Of a stretch of DNA of 64,000 nucleotides, positions 26,833 to 37,090 are shown in pieces (the first letter of the stretch is position 1; every line of letters starts with the position of its first letter). The position numbers and the translations under genes are program-made. Source of the DNA: Mumia xiangluensis (GTDB lineage: Bacteria; Actinomycetota; Actinomycetes; Propionibacteriales; Nocardioidaceae); the NCBI RefSeq assembly GCF_010994095.1, contig NZ_WJYO01000004.1, positions 1 to 64,000 on the forward strand, read 5' to 3'. The notes below the pieces were generated by a model, which did no database searches, was not told the origin of the DNA, and worked only from the letters and a program-made list of their open reading frames with translations.

Positions 26833-27752
26833 CCCTCCGTGTCGGGACCCGTGCCAGTGCGCTGGCCACCACCCAGTCCTCCCAGGTCGCCGCCCTGCTC
26901 ACCGAGCTGACGGGCGTCGAGACCGAGCTCGTGACCGTGTCGACCGAGGGAGACCGCAACACGCGCCCTCTCGCGGAGATCGGCGGCACCGGCGTGTTCG
27001 TGTCCGCCCTGCGCGACGCGCTGCTGGCCGGCGAGGTCGACGTCGCGGTGCACTCCCTCAAGGACCTGCCGACCGCTGCTGCCGACGGGATCCTCCTCGC
27101 GGCGGTGCCGACGCGCGTCGACCCGCGCGACGCCGTGATCGCCCGCGACGGCCTGACCCTCGGCGAGCTGCCGGCCGGTTCTCGCGTCGGCACGGGTTCG
27201 CCACGCCGTACGGCTCAGCTCAACGCCCTCGGCCTCGGTATCGAGGTCGTCGGGCTGCGGGGCAACGTAGACACGCGGATCTCCAAGGTCCGTGATGGCG
27301 AGCTCGACGCCGTCGTGCTCGCCGCCGCCGGTTTGCGCCGGCTTGGCAGGATCGAAGAGGCGACCGAGCTTCTCGACCCGCTCCAGGTACTCCCGGCACC
27401 CGGCCAGGGTGCCTTGGCGTGCGAGTGCCGATCCGACGACCGCGAGGTCGCCGGTCTGCTCGCCCGCCTCGACGACGGCGCGACCCGTGCCGCCGTCACC
27501 GCAGAACGCAGCCTTCTCGCCTCGCTCGAGGCGGGTTGCTCGGCTCCCGTGGGGGCGTGGGCCGAGGTCGTCGACGACGACGGTTCCCTTCAGCTGTGGC
27601 TGCGGGCCTTTGCCGGAGATCCTTCCGGTGCACCATCCATCCGACTGTCCGCGACCGGATCCGTCCAGGATCCGACCGGGATCGGCGAACGTCTCGCTGC
27701 CGAGATGATCGCCGAGGGCGCTGACTCGCTGATGCGAGCCGACGCCCCATGA
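26829..27752 (+). CDS. hemC: hydroxymethylbilane synthase
   Basis: 307 residues. Joins four porphobilinogen units into hydroxymethylbilane. The dipyrromethane cofactor cysteine is C237 in EAGCSAPVGAWA. The substrate-binding HSLKDLPT and GTGSPRRTAQL motifs are present, as is VLPAPGQGALACEC. The ATG overlaps the hemA stop. 52 nt separate it from the cobA-hemD fusion. Confidence 0.97.
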   Translation: MTLRVGTRASALATTQSSQVAALLTELTGVETELVTVSTEGDRNTRPLAEIGGTGVFVSALRDALLAGEVDVAVHSLKDLPTAAADGILLAAVPTRVDPRDAVIARDGLTLGELPAGSRVGTGSPRRTAQLNALGLGIEVVGLRGNVDTRISKVRDGELDAVVLAAAGLRRLGRIEEATELLDPLQVLPAPGQGALACECRSDDREVAGLLARLDDGATRAAVTAERSLLASLEAGCSAPVGAWAEVVDDDGSLQLWLRAFAGDPSGAPSIRLSATGSVQDPTGIGERLAAEMIAEGADSLMRADAP

Positions 27753-27804
27753 CCACCGACCCCCGTGAGCCCAACACCCCAGAGGCAGACGAGGAATGAG
27801 AACA

Positions 27805-29472
27805 GTGAGCACCACCACCGCCACCCGCAATCGCAAGGTGACCGAGCCGGAGCAGGCCGTGCCTGCCGCGGCCGCCGACGACGCGACCCCGACCGCCACC
27901 GTGCGGCCGATCGGTCACGTCAGCTTCGTCGGCGCCGGACCGGGTGACGCCAACCTGCTCACCCTGCGGGCCAAGGAGCTCCTCGACGCTGCCGACGTCG
28001 TGATCACCGAGTCCGCCGACCAGGCGCACCTCGCACCCGAGGGTGCGGAGGTCGTCGAGGGCGGTCACGGCGAGGACGGCGGGGTCCTGACCCCCGCGGC
28101 GCGCGGCCGGCTCGTCGTCAAGCACGCCAAGAGCGGCAAGAACGTCGTCCGTCTGCTCGTCGGCGACCCCTTCACCTTCGCCTCGGGCCCCGAAGAGGCG
28201 CAGGCCTGCGACAAGGCCAACATCTCGTTCGAGATCGTGCCCGGAGTGTCCTCGGCGTCGGCGGTCCCCGCGTACGCCGGCATCCCCCTGACCACCCGCA
28301 CGCACCGCGAGGTCGCCGTGATCCGGATGGGGGAGACCAAGATCGACTGGGCCCCGTACGCCGGTGACCAGACCCTCGTGCTCCTGAGCGCGGTCAACAC
28401 GATCAAGGACGTCGCGAACGGTCTCATCGAGGCCGGCCGGGACCCGAAGACGCCGGTCGCGATGACCCGTGTCGGCACGACCACCGAGCAGTCCACCCTC
28501 GTGTCGACGCTCGACGCGGTCGCCGCCGACGCCAAGGCCGCCAAGGTGGCCCCGCCGGCCGTCACCGTCATCGGTGACGTCGTCGACCTGCGCGAGACGC
28601 TGTCGTGGTTCGAGACGAAGCCGCTGTTCGGCTGGCGCGTGCTCGTCCCCCGCACCAAGGAGCAGGCGGCGACGCTCGCGAACCGCCTCCGCGGCTACGG
28701 CGCGGTCTCCGAGGAGGTCCCCACGATCTCCGTCGAGCCGCCGCGCAACCCGCAGCAGATGGACAAGGCCGTCCGTGGTCTCGTCGAGGGACGCTACGAG
28801 TGGGTCGCCTTCACGAGCGTGAACGCCGTCAAGGCCGTCCGCGAGAAGTTCGACGAGTACGGCCTCGATGCTCGCGCGTTCTCCGGGCTGAAGGTCGCCG
28901 CCGTCGGTGAGAAGACCGCTGAGGCGATCAGCGCCTGGGGCATCCGCCCCGACCTCGTCCCGAGCGGGGAGCAGTCCTCGCGCGGCCTGCTCGAGGAGTG
29001 GCCGCCGTACGACGAGCTCCTCGACCCGATCAACCGCGTGTTCCTGCCGCGTGCCGACATCGCGACCGAGCAGCTCGTGGCCGGCCTGATCGAGCTCGGC
29101 TGGGAGGTCGACGACGTGACCGCCTACCGCACGGTGCGCGCGGCCCCGCCGCCGGCTCCGACGCGTGAGGCGATCAAGTCGGGCAAGTTCGACGCGGTCG
29201 TCTTCACGTCGAGCTCGACGGTGCGCAACCTCGTCGGGATCGCCGGCAAGCCCCACGCGTCCACCGTGATCGCGTGCATCGGCCCCGCGACCGCGCAGAC
29301 CGCCGAGGAGCACGGCCTGCGCGTCGACGTGGTCGCCCCGTCGCCGTCGGCCGACACCCTCGCGGAGGCGCTGGCGGACTTCGGTGCCCAGCGCCGTCAG
29401 GCGATGGTCGACGCCGGTGACCCGGTGACGAAGCCGTCGCAGCGCACCAAGGGATCGCGTCGCAGGAGCTGA
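27805..29472 (+). CDS. hemD: fused uroporphyrinogen-III C-methyltransferase / uroporphyrinogen-III synthase
   Basis: 555 residues. The N-terminal half (about 35-275) is a CobA-type SAM uroporphyrinogen methyltransferase ([16 protein letters not shown] near the start, and [17 protein letters not shown]). The C-terminal half (about 285-530) is a HemD synthase fold ([40 protein letters not shown]). It links heme synthesis to siroheme or corrinoid branches. I prefer the GTG at 27805 over the ATG at 27796, because the GAGGA at 27791-27795 abuts the ATG but is 9 nt from the GTG. The same fusion is Rv0511. Confidence 0.93.
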   Translation: MSTTTATRNRKVTEPEQAVPAAAADDATPTATVRPIGHVSFVGAGPGDANLLTLRAKELLDAADVVITESADQAHLAPEGAEVVEGGHGEDGGVLTPAARGRLVVKHAKSGKNVVRLLVGDPFTFASGPEEAQACDKANISFEIVPGVSSASAVPAYAGIPLTTRTHREVAVIRMGETKIDWAPYAGDQTLVLLSAVNTIKDVANGLIEAGRDPKTPVAMTRVGTTTEQSTLVSTLDAVAADAKAAKVAPPAVTVIGDVVDLRETLSWFETKPLFGWRVLVPRTKEQAATLANRLRGYGAVSEEVPTISVEPPRNPQQMDKAVRGLVEGRYEWVAFTSVNAVKAVREKFDEYGLDARAFSGLKVAAVGEKTAEAISAWGIRPDLVPSGEQSSRGLLEEWPPYDELLDPINRVFLPRADIATEQLVAGLIELGWEVDDVTAYRTVRAAPPPAPTREAIKSGKFDAVVFTSSSTVRNLVGIAGKPHASTVIACIGPATAQTAEEHGLRVDVVAPSPSADTLAEALADFGAQRRQAMVDAGDPVTKPSQRTKGSRRRS

Positions 29473-30449
29473 TGATGGGATTCGGGGAGGTCAGGCCGCG
29501 TCGCCTCCGCACCACGCCGGCGATGCGCCGGATGGTGTCCGAGACGTCGGTGGAGGCGCGCAGTCTCGTGCTGCCGATGTTCGTCGCCGAGGGCCTGACC
29601 GACCCCCGCCCGATCGCCAGCATGCCCGGCGTCGTCCAGCACACCCGCGACTCCGCCCGCAAGGCCGTGGCCGAGGCCGCCGAGCTGGGGTTGGGCGGCG
29701 TGATGCTGTTCGGTGTCCCCGAGCACAAGGACGCCACGGGCTCCGGGGCGCTCGACGAGGACGGCATCCTCAACGTCGCGATCCGCGACGCCCGCGCCGA
29801 GGTCGGCGACGCGCTGGTCGTGATGTCCGACCTGTGCCTCGACGAGTTCACCGACCACGGCCACTGCGGTGTCCTGGACGCCGAGGGTCGGGTGGACAAC
29901 GACGCGACCCTCGAGATCTATGCCGAGATGGCGGTCGCGCAGGCCCGTGCCGGGGCTCACATGCTCGGTCCCAGCGGCATGATGGACGGCCAGGTCGGCG
30001 TCGTCCGGCGTGCGCTCGACGACGCGGGACTCGTCGACACGAGCGTGCTCGCCTACGCCGCGAAGTACGCGTCGGCGTTCTACGGACCGTTCCGCGAGGC
30101 TGTGTCGTCGTCGCTGCAGGGTGACCGGCGGACGTACCAGCAGGATCCCGCCAACGGGCGCGAGGCGCTGCGTGAGGTCGCCCTCGACGTCGCCGAGGGC
30201 GCGGACGTCGTGATGGTGAAGCCGGCGATGGGCTTCCTCGACGTGGTGGCCGCCGTCCGAGCCGCCGTCGACGTGCCGGTCGCCGCCTACAACATCTCCG
30301 GCGAGTACTCGATGGTCGAGGCCGCCGCGGCGCAGGGCTGGATCGACCGGGACGCGGCGATCGCGGAGACCTTGCTGTCGATCCGTCGCGCCGGTGCGGA
30401 CATCGTCCTCACCTACTGGGCGGCCGAGTACGCCGCGCGGCTCGTCTGA
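29472..30449 (+). CDS. hemB: delta-aminolevulinic acid dehydratase (porphobilinogen synthase)
   Basis: 325 residues. Condenses two aminolevulinate molecules to porphobilinogen. Active-site lysines lie in [16 protein letters not shown] and [12 protein letters not shown]. The metal-site region [16 protein letters not shown] keeps two cysteines but not the full zinc cysteine triad, hinting at a magnesium- or mixed-metal enzyme. The ATG overlaps the stop of the preceding fusion gene. An ATG one codon on (29475) is equally possible. Confidence 0.96.
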   Translation: MMGFGEVRPRRLRTTPAMRRMVSETSVEARSLVLPMFVAEGLTDPRPIASMPGVVQHTRDSARKAVAEAAELGLGGVMLFGVPEHKDATGSGALDEDGILNVAIRDARAEVGDALVVMSDLCLDEFTDHGHCGVLDAEGRVDNDATLEIYAEMAVAQARAGAHMLGPSGMMDGQVGVVRRALDDAGLVDTSVLAYAAKYASAFYGPFREAVSSSLQGDRRTYQQDPANGREALREVALDVAEGADVVMVKPAMGFLDVVAAVRAAVDVPVAAYNISGEYSMVEAAAAQGWIDRDAAIAETLLSIRRAGADIVLTYWAAEYAARLV

Positions 30450-30464
30450 CCTGAAGCCTGCGAC

Positions 30465-31850
30465 TCAGGCAGCAGCGGCGCGGGCAGCGCTCTCGGCTGC
30501 CGCCTCGCCGTCGGCGTACGCAGCGACGTACGCGTCGATGCACGCCGCGCGCACCGCGTCGCTGACCTCGAGCCCGGCGCAGAAGGCTGCTGCCTTCTGC
30601 TGGGCCGAGGGCGGCTCCGTCGTCGGCTCTCCGGACGGCTGCGTCGTCGGATCCGTGGTGGGATCGGTCGGCGTCGGCGTGGGATCGGTGGGCGTCGGGT
30701 CCGTCGGTGTCGGATCCGTCGGCGTGGGATCGGTCGGTGTCGGGTCCGTCGGTGTCGGATCCGTCGGCGTGGGATCCGTGGGGTCTGTCGGCGTCGGCTT
30801 CGGAGTCGGTGTCGGCTTCGGAGTCGGCTTGGGGGTGGGCTTCGGCTTGGGCTTCGTGACGAGCTCGCCCTGGTCGATCGGCTTCGGCGTCGGGGGCTTC
30901 TCGATGCCGATGACCTCCGGCGGCGTCGGCTGCGAGCCGCCTGCTCCCGGTCCGCCCGGCACCGAGCCGAGCGGCGGCTGCGTGCCGATCGGGCCGAGCG
31001 GCGCACCCGGGGTGGTCGGGAACGGGAGGTTCGGGAGCAGCGCGAGCGGGGTCGACGACGCGTACGAGCGTGCGATCGTCAGCACCTGGTCGGCGTACGA
31101 GGTGGACCGGTTGTAAGAGAGGAGCGCTGCTCGCGCTCCGGCGTCGGTGCTCAGGTCGTGGCCACCGACGCACAGGTAGACGGCGGCGCCGAGCGCGGCG
31201 TCGTTCATGTTGTTCGGGTCGGACTTGCCATCGCCGTCGGCGTCCACGCCGACCGACGCCCACGTGGACGGGATGAACTGCATCGGACCCACGGCGCGGT
31301 CCCACTGCGTGTCGCCGTCCCAGGCGCCCTTGTCGGTGTCCGGGATGCTCGCGGTGTTGTTGGTGCCGTTGAGCGGGATGCCGATGATCGCGCGGGTGGT
31401 CGCGCCGGTGCTCGTGACCGTCGAGCCGCCGAACTGGCCGTGGTTGGACTCGACACGACCGATCGCGGCGAGGAGCGGCCACGTCAGCTTGCACTCAGGC
31501 TTCGTGGCGGCCATCACGCTGGCGGCGCGCTGGTACGCGGCGAGGGCGGGCGCCGGGATGTCGGACGGGCCGCTGGCGAGCGCGGGCGTCAGCACGTTGC
31601 TGTCGGCCTGCTTCTCGAGCGGGTCCTGCAGCGGTGAGACCTCGAGCTGAGGTCCGGTGACCGGGACCTCCGGGGACTCCTCGGCGTACGCGGAGTAGGC
31701 GGCGCTGTCGACGGGGCCGGCCTGTCCGGGCATGGCCACGGCGGCGCCCCAGGCACCGGCGATCATGGCGCACGGGACGAGAGCGGCGGCGGTCTGCCAC
31801 CAGCTCGTGCGCTTGGTGGAAGAGCCCACCTTGCGACCGTGCAGCACCAT
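30465..31850 (-). CDS. secreted lytic transglycosylase with Pro-Thr repeat tail
   Basis: About 461 residues. After a basic start, a hydrophobic helix (WWQTAAALVPCAMIAGAWG) acts as signal or anchor. The SLT-like lysozyme domain (about 115-270) has the catalytic Glu in AIGRVESNHGQFGG and the family motif GPMQFIPSTWASVG. Then comes a Pro-rich region, a run of DPTPT pentads from a 15-bp tandem repeat (30661-30787), and a Cys-bearing helical C-terminus. It cleaves peptidoglycan outside the membrane. A TTG at 31862 is an alternative start. It lies opposite the heme genes, 15 nt from hemB. Confidence 0.85.
   Translation of the reverse strand: MVLHGRKVGSSTKRTSWWQTAAALVPCAMIAGAWGAAVAMPGQAGPVDSAAYSAYAEESPEVPVTGPQLEVSPLQDPLEKQADSNVLTPALASGPSDIPAPALAAYQRAASVMAATKPECKLTWPLLAAIGRVESNHGQFGGSTVTSTGATTRAIIGIPLNGTNNTASIPDTDKGAWDGDTQWDRAVGPMQFIPSTWASVGVDADGDGKSDPNNMNDAALGAAVYLCVGGHDLSTDAGARAALLSYNRSTSYADQVLTIARSYASSTPLALLPNLPFPTTPGAPLGPIGTQPPLGSVPGGPGAGGSQPTPPEVIGIEKPPTPKPIDQGELVTKPKPKPTPKPTPKPTPTPKPTPTDPTDPTPTDPTPTDPTPTDPTPTDPTPTDPTPTDPTPTPTDPTTDPTTQPSGEPTTEPPSAQQKAAAFCAGLEVSDAVRAACIDAYVAAYADGEAAAESAARAAAA
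30661..30787. repeat. 15-bp tandem repeat coding DPTPT pentads
   Basis: Six to seven near-perfect 15-bp units alternate between GGATCCGTCGGCGTG-like and GGGTCCGTCGGTGTC-like forms inside the lytic transglycosylase gene. They form a Pro-Thr-Asp wall-spanning spacer. The units are similar enough for slippage, so length may vary between strains. Confidence 0.85.
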
Positions 31851-32102
31851 CTCGTCGATCAACTCCCTGTGAGCCCGAACTCAGAACGGCGACCCGCGGC
31901 GTCTCTGACTCCACGGGTACACCGCCAACCCTAGGCGAGGTGGCGCATTCTGGCCACCAGTCTCACGAACCTCGTCAGGGCTGCTGGATCTCCACCGTAG
32001 ACGCCGCCGGGGTTCTTCGTGGAGTTTGGGCCAGATGTTCGCCTGGACTTCATACGTTCGTCCCAGTGCGCCGTGGCTTGGGTGGTCAGGGAGAATGGCG
32101 GG
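31851..32102. promoter_or_regulatory. divergent promoter region of lytic transglycosylase and hemL
   Basis: 250 bp without a gene. For the minus strand a -10-like TAGGGT is at 31928-31933. Upstream of it an inverted repeat GGTGGC (31939-31944) and GCCACC (31953-31958) with an 8-nt loop could bind a regulator. For hemL a weak -10 GAGAAT ends 6 nt before the GTG at 32103. I looked for a c-di-AMP (ydaO) riboswitch, common before wall hydrolases, and did not see its conserved core. Confidence 0.4.
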
Positions 32103-33416
32103 GTGTCAGGCTCCGAGACCTCCCAGCAGCTCTTCGATCGCGCGCGCGCGGTGTCACCTGGCGGGGTCAACTCGCCCGTCCGCGCCTTCCGCGCCGTCGG
32201 TGGCACCCCTCGGTTCATGCGCGAGGGGAGCGGTTCGACCCTGACCGACGTGGACGGCAACACGTACGTCGACCTCGTCGCGTCGTGGGGTCCGATGCTG
32301 CTCGGTCATGCCCGCCCGGAGGTCATCGACGCGGTCCGTGAGGCCGCGGCCCGGGGCACCTCCTTCGGAACCCCGAGCGAGCCCGAGGTCGCACTCGCCG
32401 AGGAGATCGTCGCGCGCACGCCGGTCGACCTGGTCCGCATGGTGTCGTCGGGGACCGAGGCGACCATGTCGGCGATCCGTCTCGCCCGCGGCTGGACCGG
32501 CCGCGACCTCGTCGTGAAGTTCGCCGGCTGCTACCACGGACACGTCGATGCGCTCCTGGTCGAGGCAGGCTCCGGCGTCGTCACGTTCGGGCTCCCCGGC
32601 ACGCCGGGCATCCCGTCCGCGTCGACGTCCCAGACCCTCGTCCTCCCGTACAACGACCGCGAGGCCGTCGCTGCGGCGTTCGCCGAGCACGGCGCGCAGA
32701 TCGCGTGTGTCATCACCGAGGCCGCGCCGGGCAACATGGGCGCCGTCCCGCCGCTGCCCGGCTTCAACGCCTTCCTCGCCGCGACGTGCCGCGAGCACGG
32801 GGCCCTGTTCATCTCCGACGAGGTGATGACCGGGTTCCGCGTGACCCGGAGCGGTCACTGGGGTCTCGACGGGGCTCAGGAGGGCTGGGCGCCGGACCTG
32901 ATGACCTTCGGCAAGGTCATGGGCGGCGGGTTCCCGGCTGCTGCCTTCGGCGGTCGTGAGGAGATCATGCGTCAGCTGGCGCCGGAGGGCCCGGTCTACC
33001 AGGCCGGCACGCTCTCGGGGAACCCCGTCGCCACCACCGCCGGGCTCACCACCCTGAGGCTCGCGACCGACGAGGTCTACGCGCGGCTCGACACCCTGGC
33101 GATCACGATCCAGGGCCTCGCCACGAAGGCGCTCGACGCCGCTGGTGTGCCGCACGTCGTGCAGAGTGCCGGCAACCTGTTCAGCGTCTTCCTCGGCCGG
33201 ACGGACGCGGTGGTGAACTTCGCCGACGCGCAGGACCAGAGTCCCGAGGCCTACAAGGCGTTCTTCCACACGATGCTGGACCACGGCGTCTACCTGCCGC
33301 CGAGCGCGTTCGAGGCGTGGTTCGTCTCCGACACCCTCGACGCGGCCGCCCTCGACACGATCGAGCAGGCTCTGGCCCCGGCTGCCCGCGCGGCGGCGCA
33401 GGCGATGCAGTCCTGA
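32103..33416 (+). CDS. hemL: glutamate-1-semialdehyde 2,1-aminomutase
   Basis: 437 residues. PLP enzyme turning glutamate-1-semialdehyde into 5-aminolevulinate, right after HemA in the pathway. The PLP lysine is K271 in [17 protein letters not shown]. The N-terminal signature [12 protein letters not shown] and [11 protein letters not shown] are present. The GTG at 32103 gives the family N-terminus. The open frame extends 84 nt further upstream but has no ribosome site. It leads a group with the histidine phosphatase and cytochrome-c maturation genes, as in Rv0524-Rv0529. Confidence 0.96.
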   Translation: MSGSETSQQLFDRARAVSPGGVNSPVRAFRAVGGTPRFMREGSGSTLTDVDGNTYVDLVASWGPMLLGHARPEVIDAVREAAARGTSFGTPSEPEVALAEEIVARTPVDLVRMVSSGTEATMSAIRLARGWTGRDLVVKFAGCYHGHVDALLVEAGSGVVTFGLPGTPGIPSASTSQTLVLPYNDREAVAAAFAEHGAQIACVITEAAPGNMGAVPPLPGFNAFLAATCREHGALFISDEVMTGFRVTRSGHWGLDGAQEGWAPDLMTFGKVMGGGFPAAAFGGREEIMRQLAPEGPVYQAGTLSGNPVATTAGLTTLRLATDEVYARLDTLAITIQGLATKALDAAGVPHVVQSAGNLFSVFLGRTDAVVNFADAQDQSPEAYKAFFHTMLDHGVYLPPSAFEAWFVSDTLDAAALDTIEQALAPAARAAAQAMQS

Positions 33417-33442
33417 CCAGCACGACCGGAGACAATGAAGGC

Positions 33443-34099
33443 ATGAGCGACAGCGACCGTACGATCGTCCACCTGATGCGTCACGGCGAGGTGCACAACC
33501 CCGCCGGCGTGCTCTACGGGCGGCTTCCCGACTACCACCTCTCCGATCTGGGGCGCCAGATGGCCGAGCGTGGTGCCGAGTTCTTCGCCGACGCGGACGT
33601 CACGCACCTGGTCGCCTCTCCGCTCGAGCGGGCCCAGGAGACGATGGAGCCGATCGCCAAGACGCTCGGGCTCAGCGTCATGACCGACCCTCGTGTGATC
33701 GAGGCCGGCAACCAGTTCGAGGGCAAGACCTTCGGCGTCGGCGACGGCTCGCTGCGGCACCCGTCGGTGTGGTGGAGGCTGCGCAACCCGGCGAGGCCGT
33801 CGTGGGGCGAGCCGTACACCCAGATCGCCGCCCGCATGCTCGAGGCGATGGCGGACGCCCGTGACGCCGCACGCGGGCACGAGGCGGTGATCGTCTCGCA
33901 CCAGCTGCCGGTGTGGGTCGCGCGCCTGACCGTGGAGCGCCGGCGCTACCTGCACGACCCGCGCAAGCGGGAGTGCTCGCTCGCCAGCGTCACCTCGGTG
34001 ACCTACGACGGCGACGTGCCGGTCGCCGTCGCCTACAACGAGCCGGCGGGCGACCTGATCCCCGCGAAGCTGCGCAAGAAGTTCGTCGGCGGCGCATGA
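33443..34099 (+). CDS. histidine phosphatase family protein
   Basis: 218 residues of the phosphoglycerate-mutase-like fold. Catalytic motif LMRHGEVHNP near the N-terminus, a second Arg in VASPLERAQET, and VIVSHQLPVW with the second His. It matches Rv0525 between hemL and the thioredoxin-like gene. The substrate is unknown. Its stop overlaps the next start by ATGA, so it is probably cotranscribed with the cytochrome-c genes. Confidence 0.9.
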   Translation: MSDSDRTIVHLMRHGEVHNPAGVLYGRLPDYHLSDLGRQMAERGAEFFADADVTHLVASPLERAQETMEPIAKTLGLSVMTDPRVIEAGNQFEGKTFGVGDGSLRHPSVWWRLRNPARPSWGEPYTQIAARMLEAMADARDAARGHEAVIVSHQLPVWVARLTVERRRYLHDPRKRECSLASVTSVTYDGDVPVAVAYNEPAGDLIPAKLRKKFVGGA

Positions 34100-34677
34100 G
34101 CCGGACGACCCCCCGCCGCCTCGGCGCGCGCCTGATCGCCTCCGTCGCCGCGGTGGCGCTGCTCGCCGGCTGCTCGTCGACGACGCAGGCGGACGAGACG
34201 ACGGGCGGGTACGTCGCCGGCGACGGCAGCATCACCGTCCCGGAGGTGTCCGAGCGCAAGCCCGCACCCGACCTGTCGGGCGAGTCCCTCGAGGGCGAAC
34301 CGGTCGCGCTCTCGGACTTCGCTGGCAAGACGGTCGTCGTCAACGTGTGGGGGTCGTGGTGCGCCGACTGTCGCGTCGAGGCCCCGGCGTTCGCCGCGGT
34401 CGACGCCGACACCGGCGACGACGTGCAGTTCCTCGGCATCAACATCCGTGACTCGCGCGCGGCGGCGCTCGCGTACGACGAGAACTTCGGCATCACCTAT
34501 CCGTCGATCTACGACAGCAGCGGCCAGGCCGTGCTGGGCTTCCGCGACAGCCTCCCGTCGATGGCGGTGCCGACGACGTGGGTCGTCGCACCCGACGGCA
34601 CGGTGGCCGCGCGCGTCCTCGGCTCGGTCGACGAGTCGACGCTCCGCGGACTGATCGAGGACGCGGGGGCCGTCTGA
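34096..34677 (+). CDS. TlpA/ResA-like thioredoxin lipoprotein
   Basis: 193 residues. The lipoprotein signal ends in VALLAGC, placing the protein on the outer face of the membrane. The thioredoxin domain carries W-G-S-W-C-A-D-C, the reductase CxxC, and the cis-Pro in MAVPTTWVV. In System II cytochrome-c maturation such proteins reduce apocytochrome CxxCH thiols using electrons from CcdA, encoded next and overlapping by one base (TGATG). Confidence 0.92.
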   Translation: MSRTTPRRLGARLIASVAAVALLAGCSSTTQADETTGGYVAGDGSITVPEVSERKPAPDLSGESLEGEPVALSDFAGKTVVVNVWGSWCADCRVEAPAFAAVDADTGDDVQFLGINIRDSRAAALAYDENFGITYPSIYDSSGQAVLGFRDSLPSMAVPTTWVVAPDGTVAARVLGSVDESTLRGLIEDAGAV

Positions 34678-35438
34678 TGGGTGACTGGTCGGTCACGGCC
34701 GTCGAGTCCGGCTCCCTGGTGGTGGCCGCAGCGGTGGCGTTGCTCGCCGGCCTCGTCTCGTTCTTCTCGCCGTGCGTCGTGCCGCTGCTGCCCGGCTACC
34801 TCTCGTACGTGTCCGGCATGACGGCCGCCGAGGTCGCGGCCGACGAGAAGTCCGTACGCCAGCGGGGTCGGCTCTTCGCCGGCGCGGCCCTCTTCGTCCT
34901 GGGCTTCAGTGCGGTGTTCGTCTCGTACGGGGTGCTCTTCGGCTCGATCGGCCTCGAGCTGAGGGCGTACGAGCGCCCGATCTCGATCGTGATGGGCATC
35001 GTCGTGATCCTGCTCGGTCTCGCGTTCATGGGGTTCGTGCCGCTGCTGCAGCGCGACGTCCGGATCCACGCGGTGCCGTCGGTGGGCCTCGCGGTCGCGC
35101 CTCTGCTCGGCGTGCTGTTCGCGATCGGGTGGACGCCGTGCATCGGGCCCGCGCTCGGCGCGGTCCTCGGGCTCGCGTACACCGAGGGGACGGCGGGACG
35201 CGGCGCGTTCCTGACCTTCGTCTACTGCGTCGGGCTCGGCATCCCGTTCCTGCTCGCGGCGCTGGCGTTCAGCCGGTTCGCGCGAGCGACGATGTGGGTG
35301 CGCCGCCACCAGCGCGCGATCTCGCTCGTCGGTGGTGGGCTGCTCGTCGTCGTCGGCGTGCTGCTCGTGACAGGGCTGTGGGGGCAGCTGATGGTCGAGC
35401 TGACCTCATGGGTCGGCTCCTTCAGGCCGGTGGTGTGA
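34677..35438 (+). CDS. ccdA: cytochrome c biogenesis protein CcdA
   Basis: 253 residues, six transmembrane helices of the DsbD-beta type. The two redox cysteines are in FFSPCVVPLLPGYLSY and GWTPCIGPALGAVLG. It carries reducing power across the membrane from cytosolic thioredoxin to the TlpA-like lipoprotein. Start and stop codons overlap both neighbours. Confidence 0.95.
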   Translation: MGDWSVTAVESGSLVVAAAVALLAGLVSFFSPCVVPLLPGYLSYVSGMTAAEVAADEKSVRQRGRLFAGAALFVLGFSAVFVSYGVLFGSIGLELRAYERPISIVMGIVVILLGLAFMGFVPLLQRDVRIHAVPSVGLAVAPLLGVLFAIGWTPCIGPALGAVLGLAYTEGTAGRGAFLTFVYCVGLGIPFLLAALAFSRFARATMWVRRHQRAISLVGGGLLVVVGVLLVTGLWGQLMVELTSWVGSFRPVV

Positions 35439-37090
35439 TGGCGGACGACCGACGGGCTCCGACCAACAAGGGACGTGGCGGCGCTGCGCCCGCGCTCTCG
35501 TTCCTCGAGACCCTGCGCTGGGCGTGGCGGCAGCTGACCTCGATGCGCACGGCGCTGTTCCTGCTGCTCCTCCTCGCGCTCGCGGCGGTGCCCGGCTCGA
35601 TCGTGCCGCAGCGCTCGGTCGACCAGCGGGCCGTCCAGGCGTACTTCGAGCGTCACCCCGACCTCGCCCCGGTCCTCGACCGGCTCGGCGCGTTCCACGT
35701 GTACACGTCGGTATGGTTCAGCGCGATCTACATCCTGCTGATGGTCTCGCTGATCGGCTGCATCCTCCCGCGGGTCGCTGTGTACTCCCGCGCGCTGCGG
35801 GCCCGACCGCCCAAGGCTCCCCGCAACTTCTCCCGGCTGCCGGCCTCCGCGACGTACGAGACCGAGGCCGACGTCGAGACCGTGCTGGCCGCCGCGGGCG
35901 CCACGCTCGGTCTCGCCCGCAAGGACACCGTCACCGTGACCGACGACGGCGCCGTGGTGGAGGGCGAGGTCCGCGCCGAGAAGGGCTACCTGCGCGAGTT
36001 CGGCAACCTCGTCTTCCACGTGAGCCTGGTGGTCGTGCTCGTCGGCGTCGCGTCGATGAGCCTGCTCGGCTACCGCGGCAGCGCCATCGTGGCCGAGGGC
36101 AAGGGCTTCTCCAACACCCTGACGCAGTTCGACGAGTTCACGTCCGGCGGGCTGTTCGACACCGACGACCTTCCGCCGTTCTCGCTGACCCTCGACAACC
36201 TCGAGGCGACGTTCGAGCTCGACGGGCCGCAGCGCGGTGCGCCGCGCAGCTTCTCGGCGACCGGCACCGTGATCGACGCGCCAGGGGAGGAGCCGCGCCC
36301 CTTCGAGGTGAAGGTCAACCACCCGCTGCGCGTCGACGGCGCCTCCGCGTACCTCGTCGGCTCGGGGTACGCCCCCGTGATCCGTGTCCGCGACGGCAAG
36401 GGCCGCGTGGTGTTCGAGGATGCCGTGCCGTTCCTGCCGGCGGACGCGACCTACACCTCGAACGGCGTCGTCAAGGTCGCCGACGCACGCCCGGAGCAGC
36501 TCGGCTTCCAGGGCTTCTTCCTGCCGACGGCCGTCTCGTTCGGCGAGGACGAGATCCCGGTGTCGGCCCACCCTGCCGCAGCGAACCCGCTGCTCGGCCT
36601 CTTCGCCTACTACGGCGACCTGGGCCTCGACGGTGGCGAGTCGCAGTCGGTCTACGTGCTCGACAAGGACGGCCTCACGCAGTTCCTGGGCGATGACGGC
36701 AAGCCGCTGCGGCTCATGCTGTCGCCCGGCCAGTCGGCCGACCTGCCCGATGGCATGGGCTCGATCGAGTTCGTGGAGCTGCGGCAGTTCGCGCGGTTCC
36801 AGTTCAGCGCCCAGCCGGGCGTGATGATCCCGCTGTGGGGCGTCTCGATCGGCGTGCTCGGCCTGGTCCTGTCGCTGACGATCCGCCCCCGCCGTACGTG
36901 GGTGCGCGCCCGGCGCCGTGACGACGGCGTGACCGTCGTGGAGATCGCTGCGCTCGACCGGGTGCCGCGCAGCGACGTCGCTCAGAGCGTGGACGACCTG
37001 GCCGCGCGGCTCGCGGAGCGCACGGGGCATACTGGCAACGACTACGACACGGCGTCGGAGGCAGAGCCGCCGAAGAAGGACGAGGGATGA
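35438..37090 (+). CDS. resB: cytochrome c biogenesis protein ResB
   Basis: 550 residues. Three N-terminal helices (including RTALFLLLLLALAAVPGSIVP), a large extracytoplasmic domain of about 330 residues, and a fourth helix (IPLWGVSIGVLGLVLSLTI) before a basic cytoplasmic tail. With CcsB it forms the heme export and ligation complex of System II. The ATG overlaps the ccdA stop (TGATG). Length and topology match Rv0528. Confidence 0.94.
   Translation: MADDRRAPTNKGRGGAAPALSFLETLRWAWRQLTSMRTALFLLLLLALAAVPGSIVPQRSVDQRAVQAYFERHPDLAPVLDRLGAFHVYTSVWFSAIYILLMVSLIGCILPRVAVYSRALRARPPKAPRNFSRLPASATYETEADVETVLAAAGATLGLARKDTVTVTDDGAVVEGEVRAEKGYLREFGNLVFHVSLVVVLVGVASMSLLGYRGSAIVAEGKGFSNTLTQFDEFTSGGLFDTDDLPPFSLTLDNLEATFELDGPQRGAPRSFSATGTVIDAPGEEPRPFEVKVNHPLRVDGASAYLVGSGYAPVIRVRDGKGRVVFEDAVPFLPADATYTSNGVVKVADARPEQLGFQGFFLPTAVSFGEDEIPVSAHPAAANPLLGLFAYYGDLGLDGGESQSVYVLDKDGLTQFLGDDGKPLRLMLSPGQSADLPDGMGSIEFVELRQFARFQFSAQPGVMIPLWGVSIGVLGLVLSLTIRPRRTWVRARRRDDGVTVVEIAALDRVPRSDVAQSVDDLAARLAERTGHTGNDYDTASEAEPPKKDEG

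Noticed and set aside
31863-32019. c-di-AMP (ydaO) riboswitch before the lytic transglycosylase, expected with disA in the genome
   Set aside because: I could not find the conserved purine-rich core or paired arms on the minus strand; only a short GGTGGC/GCCACC dyad is present.
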